Origin: Streptosporangiales bacterium
GTDB taxonomy: Bacteria; Actinomycetota; Actinomycetes; Streptosporangiales; WHSR01
DNA length: 64,000 nt
Assembly (NCBI GenBank): GCA_009379995.1
Contig: WHSR01000012.1
Location: 1 to 64,000 of the forward strand
Reading direction: 5' to 3'
The notes beneath the pieces are model-generated. The model was given only the letters and a program-made list of their open reading frames with translations. It had not been told where the DNA came from and did no database searches. Position 1 is the stretch's first letter; each line of letters starts with the position of its first letter. Positions 60,137-64,000 of the stretch are shown in pieces. The position numbers and the translations under genes are program-made.

Positions 60137-60197
60137 TTTCCCACCCCTCTCTCGTTCGACGGATCGCCCGCGACGTTGATCTCAAGCCAGCTCGTAG

Positions 60198-60235
60198 TAG
60201 ACCGATCGGTACACGACAGTGGACCGATCAGTAGA
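60198..60235. promoter_or_regulatory. Paired TetR-type operators, ACCGNNCGGT family (sites 5 and 6)
   Basis: ACCGATCGGT (60201-60210) is a perfect palindrome and ACCGATCAGT (60223-60232) a one-mismatch copy. Their centres are 22 bases apart, two helical turns, so two dimers could bind the same DNA face. They precede the zinc-ribbon/HyuAB genes. The rest of the 60137-60437 gap contains no gene I can support. Confidence 0.65.
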
Positions 60236-60437
60236 CATCGAAACACAAGCGGCAGGGCGGGTCAAGACCTAGTCGCGAGACGAAGGCGCGAAAACCGCTG
60301 TGGTCACGCCCGCGACCGGCCCACGCCGGGCATGCCGACAAGGATTAAGTCGACATATCTGACACGCCGGTAGCCGCGGCCCGAGTGGGATGGACCGCGG
60401 ACGCTACGGTTGGGCTCGGGGTCGCTAGAAATGAGCG

Positions 60438-60944
60438 CTAGCTTGCACACTCCTCACGCTGGGCGTTCATCAGCCGCCAAAAGTCTCGGTCGTAATACAC
60501 GAGGGGTTGGCCGTCATTGGTGACGACTCTTTCCACGGCTCCGGTCAGGATCGTGTGGTCGCCGAGGTCTATACGTTCCCGCGCGTGGCACTCGATAGTC
60601 GCGAGGGCCTCGGGCAGGACAGGAGCGCCCAGCGGACCCTCGTGGAAGCTGGTGCCGGCGAACTTCTCTTCGCCCTTGGTCGCGAAGCGCTTGGCCAGCT
60701 GTCGGTCCTCGCTCGCCAAGATGTTGACGGCGAAGCTCGACGCCACCTGGAAGGTGGGGTGGCACTCCGCCGCGCGGTCGAGGCAGACGAGCACCATGGG
60801 CGGCTTGAGGGACAGGGAGCATACGTCGCTTGCGGTGAAGCCCCGCCAGGCCCCGTCGTAGTCGGTGCAGGTGACAACGGTGACGCCACCCGCGAGCTGG
60901 GACATGCCCTGTCGGAACTGAACTTCGGTCACCATCTCCGTCAC
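60438..60944 (-). CDS. Flavin reductase
   Basis: A 168-residue flavin reductase of the HpaC-like fold: MSQLAGGVTVVTCTDYDG, GFTASDVCSLSLKPPMVLVC and SSFAVNILASEDRQLAKRFA. It supplies reduced FMN or FAD to a partner oxygenase. The GTG start overlaps the stop of the luciferase-like gene by four bases, so the two form a two-component monooxygenase system. Confidence 0.93.
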   Translation of the reverse strand: MTEMVTEVQFRQGMSQLAGGVTVVTCTDYDGAWRGFTASDVCSLSLKPPMVLVCLDRAAECHPTFQVASSFAVNILASEDRQLAKRFATKGEEKFAGTSFHEGPLGAPVLPEALATIECHARERIDLGDHTILTGAVERVVTNDGQPLVYYDRDFWRLMNAQREECAS

Positions 60945-62077
60945 CCCGCTACGCCTTCCGTCCGTCGCTCGGCAGGCCGGCCGCCGCCCGCTTCGGCGAC
61001 CCTTGCCGTCGCCGCGGACACGCCTGGGGCCCGTGACCGTACGGCCGGCATCACCTCACGAGCGAAGAGCTCGATGGAGGACAGCGCCTGCTCCCTCGGG
61101 ATACCCCCGAAGTCGAACCAGGCGAGGAAGTAGTTGATGTGGAGATCACGCCAATGCTGGACCATCTTCTCCGTCACTTCATCGGGTGTGCCGAAGACGA
61201 CGCCATCGGCCAGGAGCTTCTCGTAGGTGAGAGTCTCCAGGTGCCGCTTGGTCTTCGAGTACATTTCGTAGCCCTTGTGTTCCTCCCCTTCTTCGGCGAT
61301 CAGATGGCCGAGAAGCCGAAAGTAGGCAAGGGAATACTCCCGAGGTATCGAAAGGGCACTCGCCGGGTCGCGGTGGACAAAGACCTGCTTGAGCATGGGT
61401 ATCTCGATGTCGTCGAGATCGAGGGGACCAGCGGCGGCGTACGCGGACAGATACTTCTCGTTCAGCGACTTCACCAAGTCGCTCGGCGTGAAATTCGGCG
61501 AGGTAAGAATACGTCGCCGCTGCCTGCCCAGCCGCTCGAAGGTCGGTGGGCTGGCCGCGGCGATGCGGAACGGCAGCGGTTCCTGGACCGGCCGCGGCTG
61601 GACCGTCACGTCGTCAAAGCTCCAGTGGCGGCCGTGGTGGGAGAACGTCTTCCCGGCGAATGCCTCGTCCAAAACCTCGAGCGCCTCGTCGAACTTCGCC
61701 TGCGACTCCTCCATGTTTTCGCCCAGGGTACGAAACTCGACGGGCTGGTAACCACGTCCCAGGCCCAGATCGAGACGGCCGCCGGACAGCACGTCCACCA
61801 TGCTCGCCTCTTCGGCCAGTCGCAGCGGATGCATGAACGGGACGATGACGATTCCGGTCCCGATGCGGACTCTTTCGGTCCGTACCGCCGCGGCCGCGGC
61901 CATGGTGAGCGTGTTTCCGACCAGACCGTACGGGGTGAAGTGGTGCTCGGCGAACCAAACGGAATCGAAGCCGAGGGACTCCGCGAGCTCGACCTGTTCC
62001 ATGAACTGATCGAGCCGCTCTTTGTGGGAGACCGAGGGATCCCGATGGTCACCCAAAATGAACAGTCCAAACTTCAT
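60941..62077 (-). CDS. Luciferase-like (LLM) monooxygenase
   Basis: A 378-residue luciferase-family TIM barrel: KFGLFILGDHRDPSVSHKER, AESLGFDSVWFAEHHFTPYG, GTGIVIVPFMHPLRLAEEA and VLSGGRLDLGLGRGYQPVEF. Coupled with the flavin reductase it should oxygenate a substrate; ketone Baeyer-Villiger oxidation (as by diketocamphane monooxygenases), aldehyde oxidation or desulfonation are known in the family. ATG 62077; operator site 7 is 32-41 bases upstream. Confidence 0.92.
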   Translation of the reverse strand: MKFGLFILGDHRDPSVSHKERLDQFMEQVELAESLGFDSVWFAEHHFTPYGLVGNTLTMAAAAAVRTERVRIGTGIVIVPFMHPLRLAEEASMVDVLSGGRLDLGLGRGYQPVEFRTLGENMEESQAKFDEALEVLDEAFAGKTFSHHGRHWSFDDVTVQPRPVQEPLPFRIAAASPPTFERLGRQRRRILTSPNFTPSDLVKSLNEKYLSAYAAAGPLDLDDIEIPMLKQVFVHRDPASALSIPREYSLAYFRLLGHLIAEEGEEHKGYEMYSKTKRHLETLTYEKLLADGVVFGTPDEVTEKMVQHWRDLHINYFLAWFDFGGIPREQALSSIELFAREVMPAVRSRAPGVSAATARVAEAGGGRPAERRTEGVAG

Positions 62078-62108
62078 GACCGCCAGCCTCTTGTCGGGGT
62101 CTGTTTCG

Positions 62109-62118
62109 ACCGGTCGGT
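62109..62118. promoter_or_regulatory. TetR-type operator, ACCGNNCGGT family (site 7)
   Basis: ACCGGTCGGT, the same ten bases as in the core of site 1, lies 32-41 bases upstream of the luciferase-like/flavin reductase operon, in the 51-base gap to the esterase gene. The position fits repression of that operon. Confidence 0.6.
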
Positions 62119-62128
62119 ACAGAGACTA

Positions 62129-63052
62129 TCAGCCTCTGGCACTCTGTACAAGGACGTGCTTGGTCAAGAACTCCCGTGCCCGGCGGTGGCCCTCCGCGTA
62201 TGCCTCCAGGAACGCAAGCTGCAGGAAGGCGTGCGGCGCCCCGTCGGCGACGTGCAGGTCGTGCTCAACACCTGCCCCGCGCAGGCCCTCGGCAAGCCGC
62301 AGCGTCTGGTCCAGCAGCGGATCCCGCGAGCCGACCGTCAGGTAGCAGGGGGGCAGTTCGCGACAGCCGTACAGAGGGCTCACCCGCGGATCCCCTCGCA
62401 ACTCCTCGAACCGGTCCGCGGGCAGGTAGAGCTGACTCCCGGCGTCGCTCCCGCCCACAAGGTTGCCGAGGACCGGCAGCGCGTCGTGGAACTCGTAGAT
62501 GCCGTACAGCAGCAGCCCCGCCGCCACCGGGGGAAGCGACAGCCCCCGCCGGTTCGCCAGCACCGCGGCCGCCAGGTTGGCCCCGGCGGAGTCTCCGCCG
62601 ACCGCGAGGGCCGAACCGCCGCCGTACGATCCCGCATGTTCGGCGGCCCACCCGACGGCGAAGGCACAGTCGTCCAGGGCCGCCGGGAAACGATGCTTCG
62701 GCGCCCGCCGGTAGTCGACGCTGATGGTGAGAAAGCCGCCGTCGGCGAACTCCTCCGCGAGACGGCGGTGGGTTGCCGGGTTGCCGGTCACCCAACCGCC
62801 GCCGTGGAAGTAGACAAGCGTCGGGAAGGGAGGAGTTCCGCGGGGCACGAAGACGTCCGCCGTCACCCGCCACGAGTCGACGGTACGAAGCGGAACGCCC
62901 TCGATCCGTTCCACGTCCGGCCCCACCTCGTTCATCAGGGGGTCGCACCGCTTCAGGACGTCCAGCGGGCTGTCACCCGACGGAGGTTCGAAGGTCTCCA
63001 TGAAGTGGAGGAGTTGCTCGCGCAGCCCATCCCTCGCGCCGTCCTCGCTCAC
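62129..63052 (-). CDS. Alpha/beta hydrolase (HSL-type esterase)
   Basis: A 307-residue carboxylesterase of the hormone-sensitive lipase group: oxyanion hole YFHGGGWVTGN (near residue 80), nucleophile Ser in VGGDSAGANLAAAV (near 155), acid in SRDPLLDQ and His in DGAPHAFLQ near the end. It would cleave an ester or lactone; the product of a Baeyer-Villiger reaction is a fitting substrate, by inference. GTG 63052 overlaps the SDR stop (GTGA). Confidence 0.92.
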   Translation of the reverse strand: MSEDGARDGLREQLLHFMETFEPPSGDSPLDVLKRCDPLMNEVGPDVERIEGVPLRTVDSWRVTADVFVPRGTPPFPTLVYFHGGGWVTGNPATHRRLAEEFADGGFLTISVDYRRAPKHRFPAALDDCAFAVGWAAEHAGSYGGGSALAVGGDSAGANLAAAVLANRRGLSLPPVAAGLLLYGIYEFHDALPVLGNLVGGSDAGSQLYLPADRFEELRGDPRVSPLYGCRELPPCYLTVGSRDPLLDQTLRLAEGLRGAGVEHDLHVADGAPHAFLQLAFLEAYAEGHRRAREFLTKHVLVQSARG

Positions 63053-63936
63053 GTCCCACGCCCTTCCTTGCCGTCCCCCTTTCCGCCGAGCCGACGGCGG
63101 ACGAGGGAACGCACTCCGGTGGATCCGTGGTTGACGCCGACCAGCCCGCGCCGGGCGGGGTTACCGCCGAGCGAGTCGTCCAGCCGGGGGCCAGCGGCCG
63201 TGACGCCTCCGTCGACGGTGACCGCCTCGCCGGTGATGAAGCGGGCCTCGTCGCTTGCCAGGAAGACGATCAGGTTCGCCACCTGCTCGGGCTGACCCAT
63301 CTCCGGCCACGGCTGCAACTGGTCCAGCACCGGACGCGCCTGCTCTTCGCTGCGCCCGAGCAGCGGGGTCGCGATGAGGCCGGGGCAGACCGTGTTCACC
63401 CGGATGTGGTCGGCGGCGAGCTCGACGGCAGCGGACCGCCCGAGGTTGAGCACCGCGGCCTTGGCGGCCGAGTACGCCTGCGGGCCGGCTCCCCCGCTGA
63501 GCGCGGCGATCGACGCCGTGTTGACGATGGCCCCACCGGTCCCCTGCGCCCGCATCGCCCGGGCGCCGTGTTTGATACCGAGGAAGACGCCCCGGACCAG
63601 CACCGCGAACGTGTGGTCCCAGTCGTCGACCTCGATCTCGGTGATCGGCCCGAACGCTCCGCCGATCCCCGCGTTGTTGACCACGCAGTCGATGCGGCCG
63701 AACGCCTCGGTCGCGCGCGCGACCGCCGCGGCCACGTCCTCCTCCCGGGACACGTCGGTCCGCGCGAACTCGAGACCCCCGCTCCCGGAGAGGTCGGACA
63801 GGAGTTCCTTCCCGGCGGCGGCGTTGAGGTCGGCGGCCACGACGCGCCAGCCGGCGGCGAGAAAGCGCTCGACGGCGGCACGGCCGATGCCGCTGGCCGC
63901 ACCTGTGACGAGCGCGACGGCGCGATTGTCAGTCAT
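63049..63936 (-). CDS. Short-chain dehydrogenase/reductase
   Basis: A 295-residue SDR: TGAASGIGRAAVERFLAAGW, NNAGIGGAFG, IVNTASIAAL, YSAAK and AVTVDGGVTAAG, followed by about 40 residues without homology that run up to the esterase start; the real end may have been extended. Asp after strand two (VVAADLNA) favours NAD. ATG 63936 overlaps the stop of the upstream ligase by four bases (ATGA). Confidence 0.9.
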   Translation of the reverse strand: MTDNRAVALVTGAASGIGRAAVERFLAAGWRVVAADLNAAAGKELLSDLSGSGGLEFARTDVSREEDVAAAVARATEAFGRIDCVVNNAGIGGAFGPITEIEVDDWDHTFAVLVRGVFLGIKHGARAMRAQGTGGAIVNTASIAALSGGAGPQAYSAAKAAVLNLGRSAAVELAADHIRVNTVCPGLIATPLLGRSEEQARPVLDQLQPWPEMGQPEQVANLIVFLASDEARFITGEAVTVDGGVTAAGPRLDDSLGGNPARRGLVGVNHGSTGVRSLVRRRLGGKGDGKEGRGT

Positions 63937-64000
63937 GAGGTCTTTCCGATGTCGCGGTACCGTTCACGGAGCACGTACTTCAGCACCTTCCCCGAGGGGT
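63933..64000 (-). CDS. Acyl-CoA ligase, C-terminal end (cut by window)
   Basis: The last 22 codons of an AMP-forming ligase: PSGKVLKYVLRERYRDIGKT, with the catalytic lysine context SGKVLK of the family's final motif. The rest lies beyond the window. Its stop overlaps the SDR start, so ligase, SDR and esterase form one unit. Confidence 0.85.
   Translation of the reverse strand, partial: PSGKVLKYVLRERYRDIGKTS

Overview
The window is high-GC DNA with GTG and TTG starts, tightly overlapping genes, a SARP/AfsR-type regulator, a LuxR-type NB-ARC regulator, a DUF574-like methyltransferase remnant and proteins of the mycothiol-dependent DinB type. Together these point to an actinomycete; the genus cannot be read from the sequence alone. 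No rRNA, tRNA, CRISPR array or intact insertion sequence was found.

Left part (1-24.3 kb): a three-helix membrane protein gene (minus strand) faces a large TPR-CHAT protease-like gene that carries a frameshift. Next comes a gene graveyard (5.1-7.9 kb) with remnants of a transposase, a NUDIX hydrolase, two small unknown genes (one broken by a 10-bp tandem duplication) and a DUF574 methyltransferase, plus a 29-codon membrane peptide gene with a good ribosome binding site. A SARP regulator diverges from a glycerophosphotransferase-like gene and a frameshifted PfkB kinase; three direct repeats of a SARP-like operator lie between them. Further on are a truncated AfsR-like pseudogene, a DUF1801 gene, half of an adenylating enzyme, a LuxR regulator and a 1257-residue multicopper oxidase of the MnxG size class, followed by ICMT-like and DinB-like genes.

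Right part (24.4-64 kb): an almost unbroken CoA-dependent catabolic island. In order: (1) ligase, two MaoC-type subunits, MmgE/PrpD and two SDRs (plus); (2) acyl-CoA dehydrogenase, 2-oxoacid dehydrogenase E1 alpha and beta, a free-standing lipoyl domain, crotonase and zinc alcohol dehydrogenase (minus); (3) an MBL-fold hydrolase (plus); (4) ligase, a small helical protein, a DUF7064-like protein and an APH-like kinase (minus); (5) a biotin-dependent acyl-CoA carboxylase pair, crotonase, MDMPI-like protein, ligase and crotonase (plus); (6) an orphan luciferase-like monooxygenase (plus); (7) a TetR regulator (minus); (8) SDR, CoA-transferase and two ligases (minus); (9) a HyuA/HyuB pair with a 72-residue zinc-ribbon protein, resembling ATP-dependent ketone carboxylases (minus); (10) a luciferase-like monooxygenase with its flavin reductase (minus); (11) a ligase (cut by the window end), SDR and esterase (minus).

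The most notable non-coding signal is a palindrome family with core ACCGNNCGGT. It occurs at seven places that coincide with the promoters of most of these units, which suggests one TetR-type regulon. A working picture, inferred only, is that oxygenation or carboxylation of a ketone-bearing, probably branched or alicyclic compound yields acids that the ligases activate and the dehydrogenase, hydratase, carboxylase and oxoacid dehydrogenase genes break down.
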